Assembly (NCBI GenBank): GCA_028818225.1
Contig: JAPPOG010000006.1
Coordinates: 1 to 58,675 of the forward strand
Length of the DNA stretch: 58,675 bases
Source: Gammaproteobacteria bacterium
Lineage (GTDB): Bacteria > Pseudomonadota > Gammaproteobacteria > Pseudomonadales > Pseudohongiellaceae
Direction of reading: 5' to 3'
Shown here in pieces: positions 32,504-41,695 of the stretch. The first letter of the stretch is position 1. Each line of letters starts with the position of its first letter. The position numbers and the translations under genes are program-made. The notes below the pieces were generated by a model. It was not told the DNA's origin, searched no databases, and saw nothing but the letters and a program-made list of their open reading frames with translations.

Positions 32504-34123
32504 TTAGAAGCTAGTGGCTGTGGCTCGGAGCCAGTCATCTCGATAAAAATCTGGAATACAATCGCTGAGTAACTGACCTTCGATTAAAGATTCATAGCTC
32601 TCATCGAAGTTACGCAATCTACCCTCGATTCGGGAATAAAGATCTGAAGGTTCCAGATCAGCAGGATTGTCAAATCCCATAGCCCCGCAAAGATCAAGAA
32701 AGGCGTGAACCGTCGCCCTGTGGAAATTTCGTACCCGTTCGGATTTTTCAATCACATTGATGGCCCGTGCTCGTTTTGGATTTTGGGTAGCAATACCGGT
32801 CGGGCAGTGATTGGTATTGCAACTTTGAGCCTGAATACAACCCAGGGCCATCATCATTGATCTGGCGGCATTTACGACATCAGCCCCGACGATTATTTTC
32901 TCCAACATGTCAAAACCAGTAGCCGTTTGTCCCGCACTGATCAGTTTAATATGTTGCCTGATACCGGCCCCGATTAAAACTTGATTAACATAGTAAGTAG
33001 CTTCTATACAGGGCGTTCCCAGTCGATTTGAAAATTCCACCGGTGCCGCGCCTGTTCCTCCTTCTGCGCCATCGATAGTAATAAAATCCGGGTAGATCCT
33101 GGTTTCCAGCATGGCTTTAACAATGGCGAGAAACTCGGTTTTTTTACCTAGACAGAATTTGAAGCCAACCGGCTTGCCGTTACAAAGCTTGCGCAAGCGT
33201 TTAAGAAATTGAAGCAGACCTTGCGGCGTATCGAACTCAGGATGAGTAGGTGGGGACAATACAGTTTCACCCACTTTTACCAATCTAATCTTTGCAATTT
33301 CTTCAGTAACCTTGGCGCCAGGTAGCACTCCACCATGAGACGGTTTCGCTCCTTGGGATAATTTAATTTCGATCATCTTCACAACCTCGAGAGTTGCTCT
33401 TTCACGAAATGAATCTTCATTAAATGATCCATCTGGATTGCGGCATCCAAAATAGCCAGTGCCTATCTGCCAGATTATGTCCCCACCGTGTTTAAGATGA
33501 TGCTGGCTAATACTGCCTTCGCCAGTATTATGCGCAAAGTTTCCAAGGGCCGCGCCGCGATTAAGTGCAGCGATGGCGGTGGAACTCAATGCACCAAAAC
33601 TCAGGGCAGAGATATTTAAGCGGGAAGCGTTATATGGCTGATTACAATCCGTGCCACCGATCAAAACACGCGCGTGCTCTGGCTTTACCTTGGTGGCTTT
33701 TATGGAATGGGCGATACTTCTGTAACCTTCCTGCAGGATGTCTTGCTCAGTACCAAACGGCAATGTGTCATTGGCAGCCTTAGCGCGACGATAGATTAGA
33801 TTTCGGCGTTCTCTACTGAAGGGTTTTTCTTCGACATTATTGGCAATAAAGTATTGCTGAATCTCTGGTCGAATATATTCCAGCATATAACGGATATTGG
33901 CCAATACCGGATAATTTCGCCGAAGATTGCTGACACAAAATAACAGCTCAAATGCACCTACCAGGGTCCATAATAGCAGGAACAAAAATAGTACAAATTG
34001 AAAAGGAAATGAGCTGAGAGCTGAAATTGAATAAGATCCCCCGACGCTCGAATGTAACCAGAGAAAACTCAATGGCATAAAAAGCAGGGCTATTACCCAA
34101 TATAAGCGAACGACCGGGGTCAT
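32504..34123 (-). CDS. Membrane-anchored FMN-dependent glutamate synthase-like protein
   Basis: 539 residues. Two membrane helices at the N-terminus (about 5-27 and 43-65) precede a GltB-type FMN barrel: NISALSFGALSSTAIAALNR, GEGSISQHH, the phosphate-binding DFITIDGAEGGTGAAP and, at the end, a [3Fe-4S] cysteine set CIQAQSCNTNHC (C-x5-C-x4-C). The glutaminase and NADPH domains of true glutamate synthase are missing. Such proteins occur widely and their reaction is not established. The ATG has AGGAGAGG upstream. It follows a DUF481 gene by 42 bases, so both may be co-transcribed. Confidence 0.87.
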   Translation of the reverse strand: MTPVVRLYWVIALLFMPLSFLWLHSSVGGSYSISALSSFPFQFVLFLFLLLWTLVGAFELLFCVSNLRRNYPVLANIRYMLEYIRPEIQQYFIANNVEEKPFSRERRNLIYRRAKAANDTLPFGTEQDILQEGYRSIAHSIKATKVKPEHARVLIGGTDCNQPYNASRLNISALSFGALSSTAIAALNRGAALGNFAHNTGEGSISQHHLKHGGDIIWQIGTGYFGCRNPDGSFNEDSFRERATLEVVKMIEIKLSQGAKPSHGGVLPGAKVTEEIAKIRLVKVGETVLSPPTHPEFDTPQGLLQFLKRLRKLCNGKPVGFKFCLGKKTEFLAIVKAMLETRIYPDFITIDGAEGGTGAAPVEFSNRLGTPCIEATYYVNQVLIGAGIRQHIKLISAGQTATGFDMLEKIIVGADVVNAARSMMMALGCIQAQSCNTNHCPTGIATQNPKRARAINVIEKSERVRNFHRATVHAFLDLCGAMGFDNPADLEPSDLYSRIEGRLRNFDESYESLIEGQLLSDCIPDFYRDDWLRATATSF

Positions 34124-34165
34124 AATGTCCTCTCCTAATCAGAAACTAAACAGAGGACCAGCAGT

Positions 34166-34879
34166 TTAGAAATTCATGACGAAAGTCACTGCAGTTTCTG
34201 TATCGGTTTTCTTGCGACTCATGGGTACTTCTGTTTGATGCTTTAATCTTAGTGAAAACCGCAATGAAAGATTCTCGAGAACTTGGGTAGTTATTCCAGT
34301 ATCTGAGCGGTAAATATTGGAATCAGTACCATATTCCATCGCCAACTCCTGGCTAAACGTTGCTGAATTGCTCAGTATCCATTCATATTCTCCTGCTAAA
34401 CGCAGAATGGGTTCATCGAAATCTGAACCCTCGAGTCGCGACCATCGAATACCCACACCCGCGTCGGCTATAAAGCTCATGTCGCTGCGGCTTTGCAGAA
34501 AGCCGCGGCCATAGGAAAGTGTTAAGTCCGACTGACTGTCGTAACCACTGAAGCGGTCATCTTCGTGTGAAACTCGAGCCTGGAAAAAGCTGTCTTCTGA
34601 AAACTCATAATCTGCACTACCCACACCATAGAAGCGCTGACCTTTAGTCTCATCATCACTGGCAGAGTAAATGCCATCAAGCGAAAATCCGTACTGCCAA
34701 CTGTTCCGCGAAAATTCAATGTTGCCGGCAAAATTGAGTGATTGCTCATCTGTGTTACCGGAGGTGAATAAGGCTCCTACTTCCACTTCCCGAACGATTC
34801 CGCCCGGTTGCTGGGCAAATACCGAAGTTGCCAGAGTAGCCAGTAAGACATATAACACTGGTCTTCCTATGAATTGCAT
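34166..34879 (-). CDS. DUF481 outer-membrane beta-barrel protein
   Basis: 237 residues with a signal peptide (SVFAQQ). The mature part is a string of amphipathic strands: VEVGALFTSGNTDEQSLNFA, GVGSADYEFSEDSFFQARVS, then LTLSYGRGFLQ and an aromatic C-terminus ending in ...VTFVMNF, a typical outer-membrane insertion signal. This matches DUF481 (YdiY-like, salt-induced) proteins. They are thought to sit in the outer membrane and be made under stress; precise function is unknown. It is the first gene of the minus-strand unit leading to the glutamate-synthase-like gene. Confidence 0.85.
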   Translation of the reverse strand: MQFIGRPVLYVLLATLATSVFAQQPGGIVREVEVGALFTSGNTDEQSLNFAGNIEFSRNSWQYGFSLDGIYSASDDETKGQRFYGVGSADYEFSEDSFFQARVSHEDDRFSGYDSQSDLTLSYGRGFLQSRSDMSFIADAGVGIRWSRLEGSDFDEPILRLAGEYEWILSNSATFSQELAMEYGTDSNIYRSDTGITTQVLENLSLRFSLRLKHQTEVPMSRKKTDTETAVTFVMNF

Positions 34880-35095
34880 GTCTTTGATCCTTCGTTGATA
34901 TCACTAGTACTACAGTGTTTCGGCATATTGGCCAGATGGCTTAGTGACCAAAGTGAAAAATTGTCACAAAAAATTCACATTTCTCGGTAACTTATCGTTA
35001 AAATTTCACAATATGCTTAGCTGGAGTCGACCCGGATTTTACGGTATAAATCCCGGCCACCTGGTTGGGATTCAGGACAGGTGACAGCCCTTTTA

Positions 35096-35590
35096 ATGAA
35101 AACTCTGTATCTTCTGCGTCACGCAAAATCTTCTTGGGATGATCCTGAATTGCGCGATTTCGAACGGCCACTGGCCAAAAGAGGGTTGAATGATGCGCCG
35201 GTCATGGCAGGTCGATTCATGGACAGAAACAACTCCGTCGCCTGCATTATTTCCTCACCGGCAAATCGTGCTAAATCTACTGCGAAAATCTTTGCGGAGA
35301 ATATCGGATATCCGGTGGATGATATAATCAGTAATCCAGAGCTCTACTTCGCTGGAACGGCAATGTTTCTAAAGGCTGCATCGCTGGTAGATGATAATTG
35401 CGAATCTGCTATGCTGGTCGGACACAATCCAGCAATTACAGAATTCGTGAATATGATGGCTAACGCGGACATTGATAACGTGCCTACATGCGGTCTGGTG
35501 GAATTAAGCTTGCCAATAGATAATTGGGCTGATGTAAATACTGGAATGGCAACAGTTGTTGAATTTGATTACCCCAAGAAAAAATCTTAA
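35096..35590 (+). CDS. SixA-like phosphohistidine phosphatase
   Basis: 164 residues from the ATG at 35096 (MKTLYLLRHAKSSW); a GTG at 35081 is also possible and has a slightly better ribosome site. The RHAKSSW motif gives the catalytic His9 of the histidine phosphatase superfamily; SSPANRAKSTA and MLVGHNPAITEF supply the other active-site residues. The size and RHAKS pattern are those of SixA, which removes phosphate from histidine phosphotransfer domains. A similar protein acting on other phospho-substrates cannot be excluded. It begins a plus-strand run with a cytochrome c and a ChaN-like gene. Confidence 0.85.
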   Translation: MKTLYLLRHAKSSWDDPELRDFERPLAKRGLNDAPVMAGRFMDRNNSVACIISSPANRAKSTAKIFAENIGYPVDDIISNPELYFAGTAMFLKAASLVDDNCESAMLVGHNPAITEFVNMMANADIDNVPTCGLVELSLPIDNWADVNTGMATVVEFDYPKKKS

Positions 35591-35603
35591 ATATTATTGA
35601 ATC

Positions 35604-36095
35604 ATGATTCTTAATCGCATTGGCCTCAGCATTCTTGTATTAGTTTTCATTTCTTCATGTGGTGACGCGCCTATGGAACAAATGGCTCCTGGTGCGGAAA
35701 ATGAGCAGGCGAGTACAAATGATCCAGAATCTGAGCAGATTGCGGGACGCTGGTACTCTAATGATCAAGTTGTACTTGGAACCGAGGTATTCGCGGAAAA
35801 TTGTGCAGAGTGTCACGGCGCAAGTGCCGAAGGCATCGTGGAAGATTGGCGACAACGATTAGATGATGGTAGTTTTCCGCCACCACCTTTAAATGGTTCT
35901 GCGCATGCCTGGCATCATCCGACCTCTATGCTGTTGCAGGTTATTAATAATGGTGGTGAAGTATATGGCGGCAAGATGCCTCCATTTGCAGATATCCTTG
36001 AAGACTCCGAAAAACTTGCAGCGATCGCTTTTTTTCAAAGTTTCTGGTCCGATGAAATCTATGCACAGTGGGAGCAAATGGGTGGAACCAATTAG
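35604..36095 (+). CDS. Lipoprotein cytochrome c
   Basis: 163 residues. The lipobox is ISSC (Cys19). After an acidic linker (about 25-55) comes one cytochrome c domain with C-A-E-C-H and a likely Met ligand in GGKMPPF. Unlike the cytochrome at 20093 it has the normal CXXCH spacing. It presumably shuttles electrons at the membrane surface. It is 13 bases after the SixA-like gene, and the following ChaN-like gene starts inside its last codons. Confidence 0.87.
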   Translation: MILNRIGLSILVLVFISSCGDAPMEQMAPGAENEQASTNDPESEQIAGRWYSNDQVVLGTEVFAENCAECHGASAEGIVEDWRQRLDDGSFPPPPLNGSAHAWHHPTSMLLQVINNGGEVYGGKMPPFADILEDSEKLAAIAFFQSFWSDEIYAQWEQMGGTN

Positions 36096-37020
36096 GCTGC
36101 TTGGCATTACACTTGTTTTTGTAATTCCCTTTTGTGCTCATGCCCAACTTTCGACTCCAACCGAGTGGGAGTCTCAGCTTTACACAGATCATAGTTTAGT
36201 TGGCAGAATCTGGGACAGCAGTGTTGATTCATTTATAACTGCTGGCGAGCTGTCAAACGCAGCGCGGGAAGCGACCTATCTCATTCTGGGTGAGAAGCAT
36301 GACAATCCCGACCATCACAGGTTGCAATTAGAATTTATAAATTTGTTGTTAGATGCGGCTGCACTCCGACACATAAGCTTCGAAATGTTGGATACCGATA
36401 GTCAGGCACTATTAAACCAGATGCCTGACCAACAGCTGGAATCTCTTCATGAGTTGCGGGAATATTTGGCCTGGGACGAAGAGGGATGGGATTGGAATTT
36501 TTACGGGCCGCTATTGCAGGCTGCCTACAGTGCGGATGTCCCGATGGCGGCAGGGAACATTACCAATGCGCGTATCGGCGAAGTTTATGGGCTAGATTCC
36601 TTGCCAATCGAGTTCGACGTTCTGGATAGTGCTACTGTAGATCAATTGTTTGTTGATATCGACGAGAGTCATTGTGGCTTGCTCCCGGAATCTCAATTTC
36701 CAGCGATGGTAAGAGTACAGCAGGCTCGGGATTATTCCATGGCACAAAGCATGGCGGAGCCCGGAGCCGACGGTGTGACAGTGCTGATTACTGGTAATTA
36801 CCATGCCAGGCAGGATCTTGGAGTCCCTAATTACCTGCTGGCCAGTCAAATCAATGTATCCCTGGATGACATAGTTTCTATCGGATTGATGGAAGTTCAA
36901 GCTGGAGAGGAAGATCCAAGAGCCTATTTGCAGCAATACGGCGAAATTGCTGCTTACGATTACATCTGGTTTACGCCAGTAGTATCAGAAGAAGACTATT
37001 GCGCGTCCCTGCGGCAATAG
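36082..37020 (+). CDS. ChaN-like heme-binding protein
   Basis: 312 residues when started at the GTG at 36082, which has GGGAG seven bases upstream and directly begins a signal peptide (VEPIRLLGITLVFVIPFCAH). Longer in-frame starts would overlap the cytochrome gene much further and add unrelated residues. The LILGEKHDNPDHHRLQLEF segment and VLITGNYHARQDLGVPNYL near the end match ChaN/EreA-like proteins of the Tiki superfamily; Campylobacter ChaN binds heme. A role in heme or iron handling fits its overlap with a cytochrome c gene (14 bases), but is inferred. Confidence 0.8.
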   Translation: MEPIRLLGITLVFVIPFCAHAQLSTPTEWESQLYTDHSLVGRIWDSSVDSFITAGELSNAAREATYLILGEKHDNPDHHRLQLEFINLLLDAAALRHISFEMLDTDSQALLNQMPDQQLESLHELREYLAWDEEGWDWNFYGPLLQAAYSADVPMAAGNITNARIGEVYGLDSLPIEFDVLDSATVDQLFVDIDESHCGLLPESQFPAMVRVQQARDYSMAQSMAEPGADGVTVLITGNYHARQDLGVPNYLLASQINVSLDDIVSIGLMEVQAGEEDPRAYLQQYGEIAAYDYIWFTPVVSEEDYCASLRQ

Positions 37021-37301
37021 CAATTGAAAATTTTATCTGATGTAAGACCAAGCAGAGGGCGGACTATCCATTCACATGCATCCCTATGTCACTACTACTG
37101 ACTGGAAATTCTCTATTGAGCATTATTAGTTCCCGGTTTCGCAATCTCAGTGTAGGCCAGCTGGCTAAAACTGAAAGTATTTTAGCTACCACGAGACTCA
37201 CTTTATTTGGCAGGTGATTCACAGCAGTAAATTAGTCGGAAACTTGAATAAATGGGTGAATCCAGAGACACTTGCGAAAGCCTCATTAAGAACCAGATAG
37301 C
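37021..37301. other. Intergenic region before the DUF4159 gene
   Basis: 281 bases. A 43-codon frame from an ATG at 37086 to 37217 is open but has no ribosome site and no recognisable sequence, so it is not called. No terminator hairpin was seen after the ChaN-like gene. Confidence 0.4.
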
Positions 37302-38096
37302 ATGAATAAATTGACCTTCTCAGAGATAGTGGCTGGACTACTCGGGCTCTTGCTTAGCAGCGTTGTTGCTGCTCAGGTGTATCCCCAGATCAGTGGTACA
37401 GATGACGAGATTTATGACCTTGGCTATGACAAGGCGGGTGAGTTTAATTTCGTCAGAGTTCAATTCGACACTTATTACGGGCGTGGTTTCGGTTATGGGA
37501 CCTGGTCAATTGATTTTCCTGATGCGGACATGAACTTTCTGCGCGGAGTTTCTCGTTTAACCAACGTTCGGGTAATGAGTGAACCCATCGTTTTACGTTT
37601 CGATGATGAGAAAATTTTTGATTATCCTTTTCTCTACATGCTGGAGGTTGGACAGGGTGGCGGTCTTGTTCTAAGTCCCGGAGAAACAGAAAACCTTCGC
37701 GAGTATTTATTGCGCGGAGGATTTTTATTGATTGACGATTTCTGGGGACAACAGCAGTGGAATAACTTCTATGCTGCCTTCAGCCAGGTTTTTCCCGATC
37801 GCGAAATAATTGAGCTCAAGCCCGACCATGAGATCTTTCATGTTTATTACGACATCGATGGTCCGCAACTTATTCCTGCACTGTATCGCTCTGATGAATA
37901 TGGTGAGCAGGGAATAGATTACGCTAGCAACCACGCCATACTGGATGATGAGGGTAGAGTCATGGTGCTGATTAACTGGAACTCCGATATGGGAGACGGT
38001 TGGGAGCATACCTATCATCCTGCATATCCGACCCGCTATGCCAATTCTGCCTATCGTCTGGGTATAAACTACCTGATGTATTCGATGACGCATTAA
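37302..38096 (+). CDS. Exported DUF4159 domain protein
   Basis: 264 residues with a signal peptide ending near residue 24 (SSVVAA). The rest is a DUF4159 domain: FNFVRVQFDTYYGRG at the start, the aromatic FLYMLEVGQGGGLVLSPGET, YLLRGGFLLIDDFWG and GINYLMYSMTH at the end, with the glutamine-amidotransferase-like fold common to this family. In other bacteria the domain is fused to or sits with BatA/DUF58-type genes; here it stands alone with none nearby. Function unknown. The next gene follows after 44 bases, likely in the same transcript. Confidence 0.83.
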   Translation: MNKLTFSEIVAGLLGLLLSSVVAAQVYPQISGTDDEIYDLGYDKAGEFNFVRVQFDTYYGRGFGYGTWSIDFPDADMNFLRGVSRLTNVRVMSEPIVLRFDDEKIFDYPFLYMLEVGQGGGLVLSPGETENLREYLLRGGFLLIDDFWGQQQWNNFYAAFSQVFPDREIIELKPDHEIFHVYYDIDGPQLIPALYRSDEYGEQGIDYASNHAILDDEGRVMVLINWNSDMGDGWEHTYHPAYPTRYANSAYRLGINYLMYSMTH

Positions 38097-38140
38097 CACC
38101 AAGAGATAGCAAAACAATAAACAGAATAAAGAGGCACAGT

Positions 38141-38920
38141 ATGAATAAAGTAGCCCTACTATTATGCAGTTTGTTTCTGGGAAGCAATGTCCTGGCTGCA
38201 ATGCCCTATGATCACATACATCTTACCGCCACCAGCGCACAAGATGCGGTGAACTGGTACGTCAAAAATTTTGGTGGATCTGCAGGGCGCTTTAACCGCG
38301 GTGATGCAGATCGCGTACAGTACCCCGTTGATCGAGTCTTCTACGATGAAATCTCCGTGATTTTTTTTGAGCGAGAGCCGACCGGAGGTTCTGTTGGTAC
38401 TGGCGTAGATCACATTGGTTTTTCCATGAGTAACGTTGAACAAGTCACTGCTGCTGCTGTTGCCGATGGCGCAACACAAATTGGTGACTTCTTTGAATTC
38501 TCTGGTATGAAGATTGCGTTTATTGAGGATCCATGGGGGACAAAGATTGAACTAATAGACGATCCTGATACGCGGGGACTGCACCACATTCATCTATCCA
38601 GTCCTGACCCGGCGGCTGCACTTGATTGGTACCGGGAAGTCTTTGGTGGCGAACTCGAGCAATGGAAGGGAGTGCTGCCCGCCATTAACTACAGTGATGT
38701 GTGGTTGATGGCAGCCCAGGCCAATGGGGAAATCGTACCGACCCAGGGTCGGGCCATGGACCACCTGGGATGGGCGGCAGAAAACCTGGATAATTTCGGA
38801 GACATACTGGAGGCGAATAACGTCGAGTTCACCATGGAACCCACTCCATTTCGAGGAATAAGGATTTCATTTGTTGAGGGGCCTGATGGTGTCAGAATCG
38901 AAGTGGTTGAACCTGATTGA
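38141..38920 (+). CDS. Exported protein with two VOC (glyoxalase-like) domains
   Basis: 259 residues from the ATG at 38141 (AGAGG upstream); a longer frame would overlap the DUF4159 gene by 97 bases. A signal peptide ends near SNVLAA. Two vicinal-oxygen-chelate repeats follow: the first (about 21-145) opens with YDHIHLTATSAQDAVNWY and holds GVDHIGFSM and WGTKIELIDD; the second (about 150-259) opens with LHHIHLSSPDPAAALDWYRE and holds MDHLGWAAE and GVRIEVVEPD. The His and Glu residues at the repeats are metal-ligand candidates. Its substrate is unknown; a lactoylglutathione-type or dioxygenase-type reaction or simple binding is possible. Confidence 0.85.
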   Translation: MNKVALLLCSLFLGSNVLAAMPYDHIHLTATSAQDAVNWYVKNFGGSAGRFNRGDADRVQYPVDRVFYDEISVIFFEREPTGGSVGTGVDHIGFSMSNVEQVTAAAVADGATQIGDFFEFSGMKIAFIEDPWGTKIELIDDPDTRGLHHIHLSSPDPAAALDWYREVFGGELEQWKGVLPAINYSDVWLMAAQANGEIVPTQGRAMDHLGWAAENLDNFGDILEANNVEFTMEPTPFRGIRISFVEGPDGVRIEVVEPD

Positions 38921-39025
38921 TTTAAGTCCGCAAACTTTTTTCTTTATCCTGTAGCCTGGTTAAAGCAGCGAAGCCAAAGTTAGAATATTCAAACAAAAAG
39001 AATTGCGGGGCAGCGGCGCATAAAA

Positions 39026-41695
39026 CTAACGATTCATCGGATTTACCTTCTCCGGATCGATCTTGAGTTTCTTTAACTGTTTTTTCAATTCTGCTGAGGA
39101 GACCTTGCCGTCTCTAAATAGTCCAACCAGGGCTGCGTGACAAATATAGTCGGCACTAATTTCAAAATAGTCTCGAAGATCTGGCCGCGATTCACTCAAT
39201 CCATAGCCATCGGTTCCAAGAATAAGAAAATTATCGGGCATCCAGGGAGCGATACTGTTTGGTAGCGCCTTCATGTAGTCAGAAGCTGCCACATAAACAC
39301 CTTTGGTATTCTCAAAGAGTTTCTTGATATATGGAATTTTTTCTTTATTGAAAGGATGTAAACGATTTTGACGGGCGCACACTTCAGCTTCCCGATAAAG
39401 TTCATTGTAGCTGGTAACACTCCATACCGATACTTCGAACTCCATGTCTTCCAGTTTTTCCTTCGCATTCAAAACTTGCTGCATAATTGATCCACTGCCA
39501 AGCAGGTGCACCTGGGATGTCTTCTCAGATTTCGTTGACTGGAAATGGTAAGCACCGGCAAGAATCCCCTTTTCAATCCCTTTCTTCTTTGGCATTGCCG
39601 GCATTTCATAATTTTCATTGTAAGCAGTTATGTAATAGAACAGATTTTCCTGAAGCTCGTACATGCGGCGAATACCTTCCTGCACGATAACAACCATTTC
39701 ATAGGCAAATGCGGGGTCGTAGCTCTTGAGGTTAGGAAAGGTATTTGCAATTAATTGGGAATGGCCATCCTGGTGTTGAATTCCTTCACCATTAAGGGTT
39801 GTTCGACCAGCAGTCCCTCCTATCAGGAAACCACGGCACATCATGTCGCCACAGGTCCAGATCATGTCGCCGACTCGCTGGAAACCGAAAATGGAATAAA
39901 AGAAATAAAACGGAATCATTGGCAGGCTGTGAATTGAATAGGCAGTTCCAGCTGCCAGAAAAGAAGCCAGTGCTCCCGTTTCACAAATGCCTTCCTGCAG
40001 AATCTGCCCATCTTTGGCTTCACGGTAAGCAACAATAGAATCGGCATCTACTGGAGTGTACTGCTGACCTTGTAAGGAAAAAATGCCTGCTAGCTTGAAT
40101 AAGGCTTCCAAGCCAAACGTGCGAGCTTCATCAGGCACTATAGGAACGATGTATTTACTCAGGGATTTATCTCGCAGCAAAATCGACAGGATTCTAACCA
40201 AAGACATCGTTGTTGATTGGCTGCGGCTACTTGCGTTTGTCACCAGCGAATCGAAACTGGAAAGGGGCGGAGGAGAAATCTTCTTGCAATTATTAATTCG
40301 CTCCGGAATTGGGCCACCTAGTTCTTTTCGCCTTGCTTTGAGGTATTGAATCTCCGGGCTGGTATCCACTGGCTTATAAAACTGAGCTGCTTTGATTGCT
40401 TCATCTTCCAAAGGAATTCCCAGGTTTCTGGCTATCGCCAGGCGTTGCTCACCATCAAAGTTTTTCTTTTGATGCACCGCATTACTACCCTGTGCTCCGA
40501 TCATGCCATCGCCCTTTACTGTTTTAATCAGGATAACCGTTGGTTTGCCATCACTGTTAACAGCGCGATTAAAGGCGGCAAAAATTTTCTTAGAATCCTG
40601 CCCGCCTCGTTTAATCTGTTTTACTTCTTCGTCGGTGAGTGACTCCATCATGTGCTCGAGCTCGGGATTGCCATCAACCCAGTGCTCACGTTGTCTATCG
40701 CCTGGTAGTACCGAGTATCGCTGATAATCACCGTCAACACATTCCTCCATGCGCCGACGTAAGTTACCGTTTCGATCTTGCGCGAGGAGTTTGTCCCAGC
40801 CACCTCCCCAAATGACTTTAATGACATTCCAGCCAGAGCCTGTAAAAGAGGCCTCAAGCTCCTGAATAATTTTTCCGTTTCCGCGCACCGGGCCATCGAG
40901 ACGCTGCAAGTTGCAGTTAACCACCAAAATGAGATTGTCCAGATTTTCTCTGGATGCAATATTTATGGTGCCGAGTACTTCCGGTTCATCAGTTTCGCCA
41001 TCACCAATAAAGCACCAAACCTTGCCTCCCAGGTTGGATTTTAATCCCCGGTTTTCGAGATATTTTGCAAAGCGTGCCTGATAGATTGCCGTGGGCGTAG
41101 ACAATCCCATCGAGGCGTTTGCCACCTGCCAATAATCAGGCATGGAACGTGGGTGGGGGTAGGACGTTAATCCTCCATCAGATTGCAATTCACGGCGATA
41201 GTTTTGCAGAACTTTCTGATCGAGTTCACCTTCCAGCCATGAGCGCGCATACACTCCCGGTGCCGCATGGGGTTGCAAGATGACCAGATCGCCACCGTAA
41301 TTTTCCGATTGTTTACGGAAGAAATGGTTAAAACCGACTTCCATCATGGTTGCGGCAGAAGCATAGGTAGCGATATGTCCGCCTACACCTGCTCCGGAAT
41401 CCTGGCCTTGTAATACCATGGCCATTGCATTCCAGCGCAAAACATTCTCGATGCGCTGTTCTGTTTCCAGATCACCAGGGTAAGCAGGTTGTTCAGACAA
41501 TGGAATAGTATTGAGGTAGGGAGTGTTTACGGAAACCGAACTGGCTTTGATTTGATTTTGACTACGCCAGGAAGAAAGACTTTCGAGAATGTGATTTACG
41601 CCTGGAGTTCCATAGGCATCGTATATGTTTTCAATGGCTTCCAACCATTCTTGTTTGTCTTCTTCGATACCTGGCGGAAATTGGCGTTTGTTCAT
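39026..41695 (-). CDS. aceE: Pyruvate dehydrogenase E1 component (homodimeric)
   Basis: 889 residues, the same size as E. coli AceE (887). Signatures include VGGHIATYASAATMMEVGF in the first third and the thiamine diphosphate site GDGETDEPEVLGTINIASRE, then NCNLQRLDGPVRGNGKI. It decarboxylates pyruvate and transfers the acetyl group to E2. No aceF or lpd follows: the next gene downstream converges from the other strand. The dehydrogenase subunits must be encoded elsewhere, or this is a second copy. The start overlaps the end of the DUF2059 gene by four bases. Confidence 0.96.
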   Translation of the reverse strand: MNKRQFPPGIEEDKQEWLEAIENIYDAYGTPGVNHILESLSSWRSQNQIKASSVSVNTPYLNTIPLSEQPAYPGDLETEQRIENVLRWNAMAMVLQGQDSGAGVGGHIATYASAATMMEVGFNHFFRKQSENYGGDLVILQPHAAPGVYARSWLEGELDQKVLQNYRRELQSDGGLTSYPHPRSMPDYWQVANASMGLSTPTAIYQARFAKYLENRGLKSNLGGKVWCFIGDGETDEPEVLGTINIASRENLDNLILVVNCNLQRLDGPVRGNGKIIQELEASFTGSGWNVIKVIWGGGWDKLLAQDRNGNLRRRMEECVDGDYQRYSVLPGDRQREHWVDGNPELEHMMESLTDEEVKQIKRGGQDSKKIFAAFNRAVNSDGKPTVILIKTVKGDGMIGAQGSNAVHQKKNFDGEQRLAIARNLGIPLEDEAIKAAQFYKPVDTSPEIQYLKARRKELGGPIPERINNCKKISPPPLSSFDSLVTNASSRSQSTTMSLVRILSILLRDKSLSKYIVPIVPDEARTFGLEALFKLAGIFSLQGQQYTPVDADSIVAYREAKDGQILQEGICETGALASFLAAGTAYSIHSLPMIPFYFFYSIFGFQRVGDMIWTCGDMMCRGFLIGGTAGRTTLNGEGIQHQDGHSQLIANTFPNLKSYDPAFAYEMVVIVQEGIRRMYELQENLFYYITAYNENYEMPAMPKKKGIEKGILAGAYHFQSTKSEKTSQVHLLGSGSIMQQVLNAKEKLEDMEFEVSVWSVTSYNELYREAEVCARQNRLHPFNKEKIPYIKKLFENTKGVYVAASDYMKALPNSIAPWMPDNFLILGTDGYGLSESRPDLRDYFEISADYICHAALVGLFRDGKVSSAELKKQLKKLKIDPEKVNPMNR

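Noticed and set aside
34940..34975. GTGAA...TTCAC repeats before the SixA-like gene as a CRP or other operator
   Set aside because: Arms are short, AT-rich and do not match a known consensus well enough.
37086..37217. 43-codon open frame in the gap before the DUF4159 gene
   Set aside because: No ribosome site, no recognisable similarity, no signal or membrane pattern that would support a real peptide.
37725..38201. 158-codon minus-strand frame with hydrophobic N-terminus
   Set aside because: Antisense to the DUF4159 and VOC genes; hydrophobicity comes from the complement of acidic/aromatic codons.
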